DNA of 64,000 nucleotides from Bradyrhizobium sp. Ghvi (GTDB lineage: Bacteria > Pseudomonadota > Alphaproteobacteria > Rhizobiales > Xanthobacteraceae), in assembly GCF_900115265.1 (NCBI RefSeq), contig NZ_FOVU01000002.1, forward strand, positions 1-64,000, read 5' to 3'. The position numbers and the translations under genes are program-made. Of the stretch, positions 35,000-44,597 are shown one piece after another. Each line of letters starts with the position of its first letter. Within the stretch, counting starts at the first letter, position 1. Under the pieces are notes generated by a model. That model searched no databases. It saw nothing but the letters and a program-made list of their open reading frames with translations, and was not told the origin of the DNA.

Positions 35000-35797
35000 T
35001 CAATCCAGGCCGCGCTCGTGGCTGAGGCGTACCATCTCCTGGATGAACACCTCCTTCTGCTTGTCATCGAGGCTCGAGTACAACGGTTCGGCGGCATCGG
35101 CGACGTTGCGCTGGTCGGCGGCGCGATCGATCAGGAACTGCGCCTCGTTGCGCATCTGCTCGATAATGTCATCCGGCGGATCGCGCTTGGCCCGCGCAAT
35201 GCGCAGGTTCAGTCGCTCCGCGCCATTGTGCCCGAGGTAGTGCATGGCGCTGGAGAAGCCGAACCAGTGCTTCTCCTGATCGGGCGTGAGATTGAGCTCG
35301 GTCTTGATCCGTTCGATATAGGAATCGCTGTTGGCGACAATCTGCTCGGCGGTCAGCTGTGGCGCGCCGGTCTGGGTCAGGACCGTGACGTCCTTATTAC
35401 TATCCTTGTTGTCCTGGGGGGCATTCTTGGCTTCCTTGGTCGCCTTGGCACCCTTGCCGGCTTTCGCGCTCTTGGCATCCTTGTCCTTGGCGCCGGGCTG
35501 CTTGGAGTCCTTGGATGCGTCCTTGCTCGCATCCTTGGCAGCCGGCGCCTGATTGCCGCTGTTGTTGTTAACGCCGAGCACGCCGGTGAAGACGCCGACT
35601 ACGCCGCCAATGGCGCCGCCGAGGACGCCACCGACGGGACCTGCCGCCTTGTTACCGGCTGCGGCCCCATCCTGGACGCCCTTGACCAAACCTTGTGCGT
35701 TCGCAACGGCAGCTGCGCCAACCAGCAACGTCAGGACGGAACCGAGCGCGAGCCATCGTCGCAGGCCAAGCCGCGCAGGCGTCGCCGGGGTGATCAT
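35000..35797 (-). CDS. Spy/CpxP-like LTXXQ-motif periplasmic protein
   Basis: A 265-residue exported protein. Signal at about residues 8-36 (ALGSVLTLLVGAAAVANAQG), a Gly/Val/Ala-rich segment at about 45-75 that could insert in a membrane, a KD/KA-rich linker, and a C-terminal helical Spy-like domain with LNLTPDQEKHW, the LTxxQ-type signature. Relatives act as envelope stress chaperones. ATG 35797 has GGAGA at best spacing; ATG 35809 is the alternative. Confidence 0.78.
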   Translation of the reverse strand: MITPATPARLGLRRWLALGSVLTLLVGAAAVANAQGLVKGVQDGAAAGNKAAGPVGGVLGGAIGGVVGVFTGVLGVNNNSGNQAPAAKDASKDASKDSKQPGAKDKDAKSAKAGKGAKATKEAKNAPQDNKDSNKDVTVLTQTGAPQLTAEQIVANSDSYIERIKTELNLTPDQEKHWFGFSSAMHYLGHNGAERLNLRIARAKRDPPDDIIEQMRNEAQFLIDRAADQRNVADAAEPLYSSLDDKQKEVFIQEMVRLSHERGLD

Positions 35798-36252
35798 CTG
35801 GGTCTCCATCTCAATGCCTATTTCCTAACGGCAGGCCTCCTGCCGGTCGCAACTCTACTGTTTTCGCCGCGCGGCGGTCTAGGCGCGGACCATCGCAGTC
35901 CCCGTTTGACAGACCAATGGCGCGACGCGTTTGCAGGCTCATTCGGAACTGCGGCGTAATTGCGCACCGATCCTCCAGCGCCCGGTTCACTCGGTGTGCG
36001 TCGCAAAAAGAAGCGCGGTGGCGGACGGTCGACGCCGCAGCCCTCCCGGACACAACGTTAGTACTAGAGCGCAGAGCATCCGGCTTTCTCGACAGACGCA
36101 ATCAATCATGATCTGATCGCGCTACCAATTTTCCCGCGTCTCCCCGTGACTTGCGGACGGCGCCAATAAGAAACTCCAATAACGAGAAGAGAGACTCGGA
36201 AGAGTCAGAGGAAACGACAGAACAATAAGACACACCAAGGCGAGGAAACGAG
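35798..36252. other. Intergenic region with purine-rich leader
   Basis: No gene is recognised in 455 bp. A perfect 7-bp hairpin CGGCAGG/CCTGCCG (35829-35845) lies just upstream of the LTXXQ gene. From about 36165 to 36250 the plus strand is purine-rich (many GAGA and GAAA blocks), as often seen in leaders of ABC binding-protein genes. Confidence 0.4.
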
Positions 36253-37593
36253 ATGTCACGCAAGAGACTGACGCGACGTCAATTTGTGGCTGCCACTGCA
36301 ATGTCCTCCGCGGCGCTGATCACGGCGCCCTATGTCCGGGGCGCCTACGCCGCCGGCAAACTCTCGATCGGCTTCTGGGACCATTGGGTGCCCGGCGCCA
36401 ACCAGGCCTCGACCGATCTCGTCAACGAATGGGCGGCGAAGGAGAAAGTCGAGGTTTCCATCGACTATATCACCAGCAACAACAAGAAGATCGAATTGAC
36501 CGCCGCGGCCGAAGCGCAAGCCAAGTCCGGTCATGACATTCTTCAGATGCCGAGCTGGTGGCCGCATGCCTATTCGGAGAATCTCGAGCCGCTCAACGAC
36601 GTGATGGAGCCGCTCATCAAGCAGAATGGCGAGGTGAACGGCACGGTCAAATATCTCGCCCAATCGGGCGGCAAATGGCTCGCGGTGCCCGCGACGCCGG
36701 GCAGCCAGATCAAAGGCCCCTGCTCGCGCATCGACCTGATGAAGAAGTACGCCAACATCGATGTGCAGGAAATGTATCCGGCAGGCAGCCCGCCCAAGGC
36801 TGACAACTGGACCATGGATACCTTCCTCAAGGCTGCGGAGGCCTGTCAGAAGGGCGGCTTCCCATTCGGCATCGGCCTCGGCGAGACCACCGACAGCGTC
36901 GATACCGCCGGCGCGATCTTCCAGTCGTTCGGGGCTGAGCTGGTCAATGCCAAGGGCGACATCACGGTCAAGACCGACCAGGTCCGCCAGGCCATGGAGT
37001 ACTACAAGAAGCTGATCGCGTTCCTGCCCCCGGATGCGCCGTCCTGGGACGACGCTTCAAACAACAAATGGCTGATCTCGGGGCGCGGCGCGCTGATCAT
37101 GAATCCGCCGAGCGCCTGGGCCGTCGCCAAGCGCGACGCGCCCCAGGTTGCCGAACAGTGCTGGACGCACGGCTTCCCGGCCGGCCCGAAGGGACGTTTT
37201 GCGCCCTTCCTGCCCTACTTCTGGGGCGTCTGGAGCTTCGGCAAGAACAAGGAAGCGGCCAAGAGCCTGCTGGTTCATTTGTCCTCGCCGTCAGCGATCG
37301 AGAAGTTCGTTTCGGTGAGCGGCGGTTATGACCTGCCGGCTTATGCGAACCTGACGAAGCTGAAGACGTGGGCCGAGGAAGGTCCGCCGAAGGGAACGCT
37401 CTTCCACTATCCGGACCCCTACCACCAGCAGACGCTGTCAATCGCCGCGTCACCGGCGCCGCCGAAGATCGCGCAGCAGATCTACTTCCAGGCGACGCTG
37501 ACCAAGATGGGGTTGCGATTTGCCCGCGGCGAAACCTTGGAACAGGCGCTCGCCTGGGCCGAGGGCGAGTGCGAAGGCTTCATGCGGAGCTAG
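36253..37593 (+). CDS. ABC transporter substrate-binding protein (sugar/polyol type)
   Basis: A 446-residue periplasmic receptor. The N-terminus has a twin-arginine signal (LTRRQFVAATAMSSAALITA). The fold is the large extracellular solute-binding protein family 1 type, with LSIGFWDHWVPGANQ and late WGVWSFGKNKEAAKSLL. It is first in an operon with two permeases and an ATPase of the MalK/UgpC kind and a 2-hydroxyacid dehydrogenase. The ligand is likely a carbohydrate or polyol derivative; not determinable here. Confidence 0.92.
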   Translation: MSRKRLTRRQFVAATAMSSAALITAPYVRGAYAAGKLSIGFWDHWVPGANQASTDLVNEWAAKEKVEVSIDYITSNNKKIELTAAAEAQAKSGHDILQMPSWWPHAYSENLEPLNDVMEPLIKQNGEVNGTVKYLAQSGGKWLAVPATPGSQIKGPCSRIDLMKKYANIDVQEMYPAGSPPKADNWTMDTFLKAAEACQKGGFPFGIGLGETTDSVDTAGAIFQSFGAELVNAKGDITVKTDQVRQAMEYYKKLIAFLPPDAPSWDDASNNKWLISGRGALIMNPPSAWAVAKRDAPQVAEQCWTHGFPAGPKGRFAPFLPYFWGVWSFGKNKEAAKSLLVHLSSPSAIEKFVSVSGGYDLPAYANLTKLKTWAEEGPPKGTLFHYPDPYHQQTLSIAASPAPPKIAQQIYFQATLTKMGLRFARGETLEQALAWAEGECEGFMRS

Positions 37594-37604
37594 ACGGCGA
37601 ATGA

Positions 37605-37635
37605 GGCCGGCTTGTGCGACTCGCGCAGGCCGGCC
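37605..37635 (+). terminator. Intercistronic hairpin after the binding-protein gene
   Basis: GGCCGGC (37605-37611) pairs with GCCGGCC (37629-37635) in the 139-bp gap between receptor and permease. No T-run follows. Such hairpins commonly raise receptor mRNA relative to the permease genes. Confidence 0.5.
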
Positions 37636-37732
37636 CCAACCGTCGCATTCCCATCCATCACCGCGAAGCCGATTGCCAGGACCGGCTTCGCCGTTCGACC
37701 GTTTACCAGGAAGCTGATCCAAGGAAGCTGAT

Positions 37733-38671
37733 ATGGCCGATGTCGTCGTTGAGCGAGGTCGCGTCGCCCGAGCGACGGGCGCGCGGAAGGGATCGGGCCT
37801 GCGCAATGCGCTCGGGCGCAAATCGACGGTCGCGTTTTTCCTGACGCTGCCGCTGATCCTGCTGATCGTGCTGCTCGTGCTCTATCCCGCCTTTTATTCG
37901 CTCTATCTGGCGACCCTGAACAAGGCGATGACGAAGTTCGTTGGCCTCGGCAACTTCACCTTCCTGTTCAAGCGCGAGACGTTCTGGATGGTGGTGAAGC
38001 AGTCCTGCATCTTCGCCATCACCGCCGTGATCTTCAAGGCGTTGATCGGCTTCATCGTCGCGCATTTCGTCCACAACATTCCCGGCAAGAAGCAGCGCAA
38101 ATGGCGGGGCATGCTGCTGGTGCCCTGGGTGATTCCGCCGGCGATGAGCACGCTGGCCTGGCTCTGGCTGTTCGACCCCTCCTACAGCGCCTTCAACTAC
38201 ACCCTCTCCTTCTTCGGTGTCGGCCCGATTCCCTGGCTCGGCGAAACCTTCTGGGCGCGTTTCTCGGTCATCCTCGTCAACGTCTGGTACGGCGCGCCGT
38301 TCTTCCTGATCATGTATCTCGCCGCGCTGAAATCCGTGCCCGACCAGCTCTACGAGGCCGCGGCGATCGACGGCGCCAATTGGTGGCAGAAGATCTGGTA
38401 CGTCACGCTGCCGATGATGCGCAACATCATCGCCATCACGACGCTGTTCTCGTTGATCGTGACCTTCGCCAATTTCGACATCGTGCGCATCCTGACCTCC
38501 GGCGGCCCCTTGGATACGACGCATCTGTTCGCCACCTGGGCGTTCCAGGTCGGCATCCAGAGCAGCGACATTCCGCTCGGCGCGTGCGTCTCGCTGTTCA
38601 TGGTGCCGATCCTTGCCGTCGCAGCGATCTTCATCCTGCGCGACGTCTCCAAACGCGGGAACGAAGCCTGA
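37733..38671 (+). CDS. ABC transporter permease (MalF/UgpA type)
   Basis: A 312-residue inner-membrane protein with six main helices. The EAA loop that docks to the ATPase is present (YEAAAIDGANWWQKIWYVTL). Residues 1-30 are cytosolic and basic. It shares the TGATG stop-start with the next permease, so the two are translationally coupled. Confidence 0.93.
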   Translation: MADVVVERGRVARATGARKGSGLRNALGRKSTVAFFLTLPLILLIVLLVLYPAFYSLYLATLNKAMTKFVGLGNFTFLFKRETFWMVVKQSCIFAITAVIFKALIGFIVAHFVHNIPGKKQRKWRGMLLVPWVIPPAMSTLAWLWLFDPSYSAFNYTLSFFGVGPIPWLGETFWARFSVILVNVWYGAPFFLIMYLAALKSVPDQLYEAAAIDGANWWQKIWYVTLPMMRNIIAITTLFSLIVTFANFDIVRILTSGGPLDTTHLFATWAFQVGIQSSDIPLGACVSLFMVPILAVAAIFILRDVSKRGNEA

Positions 38672-39576
38672 TGAGCACGATGGCGATCGACAAAGCCGGG
38701 CCTACCCGCAAACTCGGCAGCATGAGCCGCGACCGCGCCTGGGCGCTGCGCTGGTCCTATTTCTTCCTGGTGCTGTTTGCGATCTTCTTCCTGACACCCC
38801 CTGTCTACATGCTGATCACTTCGCTCAAGAGCAGCGCGGAGATCTCGGCGGCGACCAATCCCTGGTGGGTGTTTCATCCCACGCTGTCCAACTATGTCGA
38901 ACTCCTGACCTCCAACCAGTTCCTGCGCTTCTTCTGGAATTCGTCGATCATCTCCATCGTGGTGGTGATCGTCACGATGATCATCAGCATTCCTGCCGCG
39001 TTTGCGCTCGCGCGGATGAAGTTCTGGGGCTCGGCGACGCTCGCCACGGGCGTCTTCCTCACCTATCTGATCCCGGATAGCCTGCTGTTCATTCCCCTGT
39101 TCAAGATGCTCGGGGTCGTCCAGGACCTGACCGGCATTACGCTGCTGAACCGCTGGTACGTGCTCGTGTTCATCTACCCGACGCTGACCGTGCCGTTCTG
39201 CACCTGGATCATGATCGGCTATTTCGCCTCGATTCCGAAAGAGCTGGACGAGGCCGCGATCATCGATGGCGCTTCCTGGCTCCAGACCCTGCTGCGGATC
39301 TTCATCCCCGTCGCGCTGCCCGGGCTGATCGCCGCGACGATCTTCGCCTTCACCGTGTCATGGGCCCAGTTCCTGTATCCCCTGGTGTTCACGACATCGA
39401 TCGACCAGCTTGTGCTGCCGGTCGGCATCACCACGACGCTGATCAAGGGCGACGTCTTCAATTGGGGACAGATCATGACCGGCGCGCTGCTCGGCGCGGC
39501 GCCCCCGTTGATCATCTACGCCTTCCTGATGGACTACTACATTGCCGGCCTCACCGCCGGCGCGACGAAGGGTTGA
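38671..39576 (+). CDS. ABC transporter permease (MalG/UgpE type)
   Basis: A 301-residue membrane protein, partner of the previous permease. EAA loop: [20 protein letters not shown]. Start ATG 38671 overlaps the previous stop by one base; earlier in-frame codons lie inside that gene. About six helices, beginning with [20 protein letters not shown]. Confidence 0.93.
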   Translation: MSTMAIDKAGPTRKLGSMSRDRAWALRWSYFFLVLFAIFFLTPPVYMLITSLKSSAEISAATNPWWVFHPTLSNYVELLTSNQFLRFFWNSSIISIVVVIVTMIISIPAAFALARMKFWGSATLATGVFLTYLIPDSLLFIPLFKMLGVVQDLTGITLLNRWYVLVFIYPTLTVPFCTWIMIGYFASIPKELDEAAIIDGASWLQTLLRIFIPVALPGLIAATIFAFTVSWAQFLYPLVFTTSIDQLVLPVGITTTLIKGDVFNWGQIMTGALLGAAPPLIIYAFLMDYYIAGLTAGATKG

Positions 39577-39596
39577 AATCGAGAGGTTCAAGTTCA

Positions 39597-40697
39597 ATGG
39601 CGGACGTTTCCCTGCGCAAGGTGATCAAGCGTTATGACGATGTCGAAGCCGTGCGCGGCATCGACCTTGATATCGCCGACCATGAGTTCATCGTCCTGGT
39701 CGGTCCGTCCGGCTGCGGCAAGTCGACCACGCTGCGCATGATCGCGGGCCTCGAGGACATCAGCGACGGCGACATCATGATCGGGGGCGACGTCGTCAAC
39801 GACGTGCCGCCCAAGGACCGCGACATCGCGATGGTATTCCAGAACTACGCGCTCTATCCGCACATGACGGTCGCCGAGAACATGTCGTTCGGGCTGCGGC
39901 TGAAGCACTATCCCAAGGCCGAGATCAAGGCGCGCGTGACGGAAGCGGCTCGCCTGCTCGACATCACCGACCTGATCGACCGCAAGCCGAAGCAGCTCTC
40001 CGGCGGTCAGCGCCAGCGCGTCGCGATGGGACGCGCCATCGTGCGCAATCCGAAGGTCTTCCTGTTCGACGAACCGCTGTCCAATCTCGACGCCAAGCTG
40101 CGCGTGCAGATGCGGATCGAGATCAAGAAGGTGCACCAGAAAGTGCGCACCACGACCGTCTACGTCACCCACGACCAGGTCGAGGCGATGACGCTGGCCG
40201 ATCGCGTCGTGGTCATGAACAAGGGTCGCATCGAGCAGATCGGCACTCCGAACGAGCTCTATCACAAGCCGGCGACGCGCTTCGTCGCAGGCTTCATCGG
40301 CTCGCCCGCGATGAACTTCATTCCCTGCCGGCTCGAGGATGCCGCCGGAACGCTCCGGATACGCCTGACCGACCGCATCGCATTCGCACTGCCGCCGGCC
40401 CGCGCCGCCCGCTACAACGCGTTGCCCCGCAGCGACAAGCTCTTGCTCGGCATCCGCCCCGAGCATCTTACCGAGTCGCATGCGCATCTGGATCCCGGTG
40501 TCGAGACCTTCGATACCGTGCTCGACGTCACCGAGCCGATGGGAATGGAGACGCTGGTCTATTTCGGGCTCGACGGCACGCCGGTGTGCGGCCGCGTCAA
40601 TCCCAATGCCGGCGCCAAGGACGGAGCACCCATGCGTTTGGCGATGGACCTCAACAATATGCACCTGCTAAACGAGGAGACCGGCGTCGTGCTGTGA
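39597..40697 (+). CDS. ABC transporter ATP-binding protein (MalK/UgpC type)
   Basis: A 366-residue ATPase. Walker [10 protein letters not shown] at 36-44, Q-loop FQNYAL, signature [10 protein letters not shown], Walker B VFLFDEP and the His-switch YVTHDQ are intact. The C-terminal 130 residues form the TOBE/regulatory domain found in sugar importers. Twenty bases after the second permease. Energises uptake by this operon. Confidence 0.95.
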   Translation: MADVSLRKVIKRYDDVEAVRGIDLDIADHEFIVLVGPSGCGKSTTLRMIAGLEDISDGDIMIGGDVVNDVPPKDRDIAMVFQNYALYPHMTVAENMSFGLRLKHYPKAEIKARVTEAARLLDITDLIDRKPKQLSGGQRQRVAMGRAIVRNPKVFLFDEPLSNLDAKLRVQMRIEIKKVHQKVRTTTVYVTHDQVEAMTLADRVVVMNKGRIEQIGTPNELYHKPATRFVAGFIGSPAMNFIPCRLEDAAGTLRIRLTDRIAFALPPARAARYNALPRSDKLLLGIRPEHLTESHAHLDPGVETFDTVLDVTEPMGMETLVYFGLDGTPVCGRVNPNAGAKDGAPMRLAMDLNNMHLLNEETGVVL

Positions 40698-40732
40698 CGC
40701 CGGTCTAACAAACTCGATGCAGGCGGGGAGCG

Positions 40733-41722
40733 ATGACGACCAATAAGAAGAAGATTTTCGTTACACAAACTTTGTCGCAAGGGGCACGCGCTCTCCTCTC
40801 CCAGCGGGACGATATCGAGCTCGTCGAGTTTCCGAACCTGATCTCCGCCAAGGACTTTGAAGCCCTGCTGAAGAGCCATGCGCCGGTCCACGGCGTCGCG
40901 CTCGGTGCCACCGCCTTCGGCGAGACCGAGCTCGAGGCGGCCCGGGACATGAAGGTGGTGACCCGCATCGGCGTCGGCTACGACGCCGTCGACGTGCCCG
41001 CCCTGTCCCGCCGCAAGGTGCCGCTGATGGTCGCGGGCAGCGCCAATTCGCCTTCGGTGGCCGAGCAGGCGCTGTTCATGATGCTGACGCTGGCCAAGCG
41101 CGCCAATGAGATGCACTCCTGCGTCAAGGACGGCAAATGGGCCGAGCGCCTCGGCATGCTTCCCTTCGACCTCTACGGCAAGACCGTGCTGATCATTGGC
41201 TTCGGCCGCATCGGCACCCGCACCGCCAAGCGGTGCCTCGCGATGGAAATGAACGTGCAGGTCTACGATCCCTACAAGCCTGCGGCCGACATCAGGGCCG
41301 CCGGCTGCGAGCCGGTGACTGACCTCGACGCCGCGCTGCCAAACGCCGATTTCGTCACCATCCATTGCCCGAAGACGCCGGAGACCATCGGCCTGTTCGA
41401 CGCTGACAGGATCGGCCGGATGAAGCCGAGGTCCTATCTCATCAACACCGCGCGCGGCGGTATCGTGAAGGAGGCTGCGCTGTACAACGCGCTTGTCTCA
41501 GGCAAGCTTGCCGGCGCCGGCATCGACGTGTTCGAGGTCGAGCCGCCGCCGGTCAGCAACGCGCTGTTCGCGCTGCCCAACGTCATCATGGCCCCGCATG
41601 TCGCCGGCGTCACCGTCGAGGCGGTCAACCGCATGAGCGAGCAGACCGCACGCAATATCCTGAGCGTGCTCGACGGCGATCCGATCAGGCAAAACATCAT
41701 CAATCAGGACGTGCTGGGCTAA
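40733..41722 (+). CDS. D-2-hydroxyacid dehydrogenase (SerA/GhrB-like)
   Basis: A 329-residue NAD(P)-dependent dehydrogenase. Nucleotide loop GFGRIGTRTAKRC near residue 157, catalytic Arg in NTARGGIVKE, Glu in VFEVEPPP and His in APHVAGVTVEA are all present. It lies 35 bp after the ABC ATPase gene with GGGGAG before the ATG, so probably belongs to the operon and may oxidise or reduce a hydroxy/keto acid from the imported compound. SerA and hydroxypyruvate reductase cannot be told apart here. Confidence 0.92.
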   Translation: MTTNKKKIFVTQTLSQGARALLSQRDDIELVEFPNLISAKDFEALLKSHAPVHGVALGATAFGETELEAARDMKVVTRIGVGYDAVDVPALSRRKVPLMVAGSANSPSVAEQALFMMLTLAKRANEMHSCVKDGKWAERLGMLPFDLYGKTVLIIGFGRIGTRTAKRCLAMEMNVQVYDPYKPAADIRAAGCEPVTDLDAALPNADFVTIHCPKTPETIGLFDADRIGRMKPRSYLINTARGGIVKEAALYNALVSGKLAGAGIDVFEVEPPPVSNALFALPNVIMAPHVAGVTVEAVNRMSEQTARNILSVLDGDPIRQNIINQDVLG

Positions 41723-41886
41723 TTCGATCGGAAGGCGGTCGATCGAACCGCCTTCGGATGGCCAGAATGCGTCCCATTTTGGTGCAGATCGGGCCCCAAC
41801 TCAGCCTTAATCAAACCCGCGTAATGTCCCCAGCCGCGGCGGCAGTGGGACAGACTTGCCGGCCGCGTCGAGCTGGAGGATGGACC

Positions 41887-42354
41887 TTGTCAGAGATCGA
41901 CCCGACCGACACTGCGCTGGCGACCATCGCCAGCATTTTGGAGCACCCCGAGCCCGTTCTCGTCGTCCGCGACACCGAGACGGAAACGGCGGCTGGCGAT
42001 GACTATGCGGTCGCGGACGAGCATCAAGCCTCCGACGAGCATCCTGTCGTCGAGGAGCAGCCGCTCGTGCCCGAGCACACCGACGCCGACGGCTACAGCA
42101 AGGTCGGTCCGGGGCCGATGGTGGCGATCCGCCTGAAATGGACGGTCCATCGCGGTGACGACGGCCAATACTACGTCCATGAAACCATCGGCGAGCAGTC
42201 CACGCCCGTGGTCAGCGGCCCGATGACGAGCGAGGCCGCCGTGCGCTTCGTTGACGAACACGAGGATGAAGCACATCGGCGCTTCGAGCTGCTACGCAGC
42301 GAAATTGCCGGACGCAGCTCGCTCGCCGATTACGAGCGCAAGGGCGAAGCGTAA
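41887..42354 (+). CDS. Hypothetical acidic protein
   Basis: A 155-residue acidic protein from a TTG at 41887 with GGAGG upstream (LSEIDPTDTALATIASILEH). The first half is Glu/Asp-rich; residues from about 78 on look folded (PMVAIRLKWTVHRGDDGQYY, VSGPMTSEAAVRFVDEHEDE). An upstream ATG at 41758 would add 43 disordered residues and is less likely. Function unknown. Confidence 0.65.
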   Translation: MSEIDPTDTALATIASILEHPEPVLVVRDTETETAAGDDYAVADEHQASDEHPVVEEQPLVPEHTDADGYSKVGPGPMVAIRLKWTVHRGDDGQYYVHETIGEQSTPVVSGPMTSEAAVRFVDEHEDEAHRRFELLRSEIAGRSSLADYERKGEA

Positions 42355-42380
42355 GCCTATTTGCGCCGATCTCTCCGTTC

Positions 42381-42511
42381 ACCTCTCCCGAAGGGAGAGG
42401 TCGGAGCGCATCGTAAGATGCGATCCGGGTGAGGGGTTACCATCTCACTGCGTGCCGCGGCCCCTCACCTGGATCGCTTCGCGACCTGACCTCTCCCCGC
42501 TGGGGAGAGGT
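42381..42511. repeat. Long imperfect intergenic palindrome
   Basis: Outer arms ACCTCTCCCG... and ...GGGGAGAGGT, inner arms GGTGAGGGG and CCCCTCACC, about 131 bp in all. This type of CCTCTCCC palindrome is a common intergenic repeat in rhizobia. It lies between convergent genes and may also act as a transcription end. Confidence 0.75.
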
Positions 42512-42524
42512 AAGCACCAAGCCC

Positions 42525-43034
42525 TTACTTCCTCCCCAAAAAATCCTTCTTCGCCAGTTCGACGCCGGCGTGCCGCAACAGGTCGTAGGCCGTTGTGACG
42601 TGAAAGAAGAATTGCGGGATGCTGTTGGTGAGCAGCAGCGTCCGCCCGGTGAAGGGCAGCTCGGTCCCGTTCTTCAGCTTGAAGAAGACCTTCAGCTCCG
42701 CGGCCGCATCGATCTCGGCGCGCGGCAGGCTCTCGATGAATTCGATTGACGTCGCAATGCGCGCCTGAAGCCCGGCCATGTCGTGCTCCAGCGGCGGCAG
42801 CGCGAGCGGCTCGCACTGCGCCAGCAAGGCCGGCGCGACGGTGGCGTGGCGACAAGCCTCGCCGACCTGCTGCGCCAGATCGTACATGTTCGGCGCCAGC
42901 CGCATCCCGAGCAAGACAGCCGGATTGAACTTGCGCGTTTCGGCATACGCAACGCCCTTGTCGAGGAGGACGGACAGGTTGCGCAGGTAAGGCACGAACA
43001 GGCCGACCGAGGCCTCGTACATCGAAATCGTCAC
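42525..43034 (-). CDS. DUF1993 family protein
   Basis: A 169-residue helical protein. A GTG at 43034 gives TISMYEASVGLFVPYLRNLS, the expected start of DUF1993, which ATG 43022 would truncate. Further family features are VLLGMRLAPNMYDLAQQV and PQFFFHVTTAYDLLRHAGV (DinB-like four-helix fold). Cytoplasmic; function unknown. Confidence 0.85.
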   Translation of the reverse strand: MTISMYEASVGLFVPYLRNLSVLLDKGVAYAETRKFNPAVLLGMRLAPNMYDLAQQVGEACRHATVAPALLAQCEPLALPPLEHDMAGLQARIATSIEFIESLPRAEIDAAAELKVFFKLKNGTELPFTGRTLLLTNSIPQFFFHVTTAYDLLRHAGVELAKKDFLGRK

Positions 43035-43136
43035 GCCAATATTCCCTTCAATTCCGTCTCGCCAGAAACCGGCATCTGGTCTAAATCCACGTCTGGCGGG
43101 CCTCACAATGACAGCTTGGGCATGGGTGGAAAAGAG

Positions 43137-43919
43137 ATGACTGTTCGAATTTTGGCGGCTTTGGCCGCGATGTTGCTGGCTAACTTCTCGGCTTACGCAC
43201 AACAGCCGGCTCCCTCGTGCCTCGACGAGATCGTCAAGCGCGGCACGTTGCGCGTCGGCATGACCGGTGACTACAAGCCCTTCACCTATCTGGACAAGGC
43301 CACGCAGCAGTTCTCCGGCTTCGACGTCGACATGGCGGAGGCGCTCGGCAAGGCGCTCGGCGTCAAGGTCGAATTCGTAGCCACGGCCTGGCCGAAGCTG
43401 ATGAAGGATTTCGAGGCCGACCAGTTCGACATCGCCATGGGCGGCGTCTCTGTCACGCTCGATCGGCAGAAGAAGGGCTTCTTCTCGATCCCGATCATGC
43501 GCGAGGGCAAGACGCCGATCGCGCGCTGCGCCGACACGGCCAAGTACCAGACGCTCGCCGACATCGACAAGAAAGGCACCCGCGTCATCGTTAATCCCGG
43601 CGGGACCAATGAGCGTTTTGCCCGCGCCAACGTCAAGGACGCAGACATCACCGTCTTCCCCGACAACACACAGATCTTCGACCAGATCGCCAAGGGCAAC
43701 GCCGACCTGATGATGACGGATGCCTCCGAAACCCGCTACCAGCAGAAGCAACATGCCGGTGTGCTTTGCGCGGTTCATCCCGACAAGCCGTTCGACTTCT
43801 CCGAGAAAGCCTATTGGCTCCAGCGCGACGTGGCGCTGAAGGCCTTCGTCGATCAGTGGCTGCACATCTCCATGGAGGACGGCAGCTACAAGAAGATTTA
43901 CGCCGCCTGGTTCGACTAG
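43137..43919 (+). CDS. Periplasmic amino-acid-type binding protein / cyclohexadienyl dehydratase-like
   Basis: A 260-residue periplasmic protein. Signal at 1-22 (ILAALAAMLLANFSAYAQ). Family 3 solute-binding fold: LRVGMTGDYKPFTYLD, FSGFDVDMAEALGKALGVKV, then GGVSVTLDRQKKGFFS. The short length and the absence of permease genes suggest the PheC/cyclohexadienyl dehydratase branch, where the fold became a periplasmic aromatic-amino-acid enzyme. I cannot confirm the catalytic residues, so both options stay open. Confidence 0.8.
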   Translation: MTVRILAALAAMLLANFSAYAQQPAPSCLDEIVKRGTLRVGMTGDYKPFTYLDKATQQFSGFDVDMAEALGKALGVKVEFVATAWPKLMKDFEADQFDIAMGGVSVTLDRQKKGFFSIPIMREGKTPIARCADTAKYQTLADIDKKGTRVIVNPGGTNERFARANVKDADITVFPDNTQIFDQIAKGNADLMMTDASETRYQQKQHAGVLCAVHPDKPFDFSEKAYWLQRDVALKAFVDQWLHISMEDGSYKKIYAAWFD

Positions 43920-43920
43920 C

Positions 43921-44421
43921 ATGCGGCTGATGATCGCGGTCGTGGCCACGCTTACGCTGGCCGCGGCTGGCACCGCATCCGCCCAGACGCTGTTCACACC
44001 GGCCAAAGGTCCTGCGTGCAAGGACCAATCCAAGGAGTTCTTTGGGTCGTGGACCTGCCCCGGCCCGGCCGGCTACGTCGTACGCTTCTTCGACGAGGGC
44101 AACGTCGTCTCACTGACGATTGCGCCCAGGCGTTCAATCGAGAAGCTGCAGGCGCCGACGGCGCAATGGCGCGGCGCCGACAAGGTGTTCGGCGACAAGG
44201 TCCAGTGGATCATGCGCGCGGGTGTGCCGAAGGCCGCCGTGATCCGCACCTGGAGCCGGGTCGGCGACGACGAGCGGGAAGTCCAGGAGCTCTCAGTCTT
44301 CGCGATCAACGGCGAGAAGGCCTGTCTGTTCGGCGCGGTCGAGATCCACACCGACAAGGCCAACGACGTTGCGCTGGCTCGCGCCGAGCAGGCCGCGGAT
44401 TCGCGCTGTCCGGAGAAATAG
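43921..44421 (+). CDS. Exported hypothetical protein
   Basis: A 166-residue protein starting one base after the previous stop, hence probably co-translated. Signal at 1-21 (IAVVATLTLAAAGTASAQ). The mature part has cysteines at CKDQ and SWTCPGPAGYVV early, ACLFG and SRCPEK late, suited to two disulfides. No family recognised. Confidence 0.7.
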   Translation: MRLMIAVVATLTLAAAGTASAQTLFTPAKGPACKDQSKEFFGSWTCPGPAGYVVRFFDEGNVVSLTIAPRRSIEKLQAPTAQWRGADKVFGDKVQWIMRAGVPKAAVIRTWSRVGDDEREVQELSVFAINGEKACLFGAVEIHTDKANDVALARAEQAADSRCPEK

Positions 44422-44522
44422 CTCCCGGTCGCGGCGGCTCGTCGCATCCCAATGTCCAACTCTGGACCGAGTTCGGCGTTATTGAACCCGAAACCGCCAG
44501 AGGGCGACTCATACCGTTGACA

Positions 44523-44536
44523 GTGATGTAGATCAC
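44523..44536. promoter_or_regulatory. CRP/FNR-like dyad upstream of the DUF2147 gene
   Basis: GTGA-TGTAGA-TCAC is a perfect 14-bp dyad matching the core of CRP-type sites (GTGA-N6-TCAC). It overlaps a TTGAC box (44517-44521) and lies 62 bp before the ATG of the DUF2147 gene. A bound regulator could block or assist that promoter. Confidence 0.4.
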
Positions 44537-44597
44537 TTTTCGCGATCGGACCGGGGCGTAAGCGTCGGTGCGGGGACCACCTGTTCGGGAGATGGAA

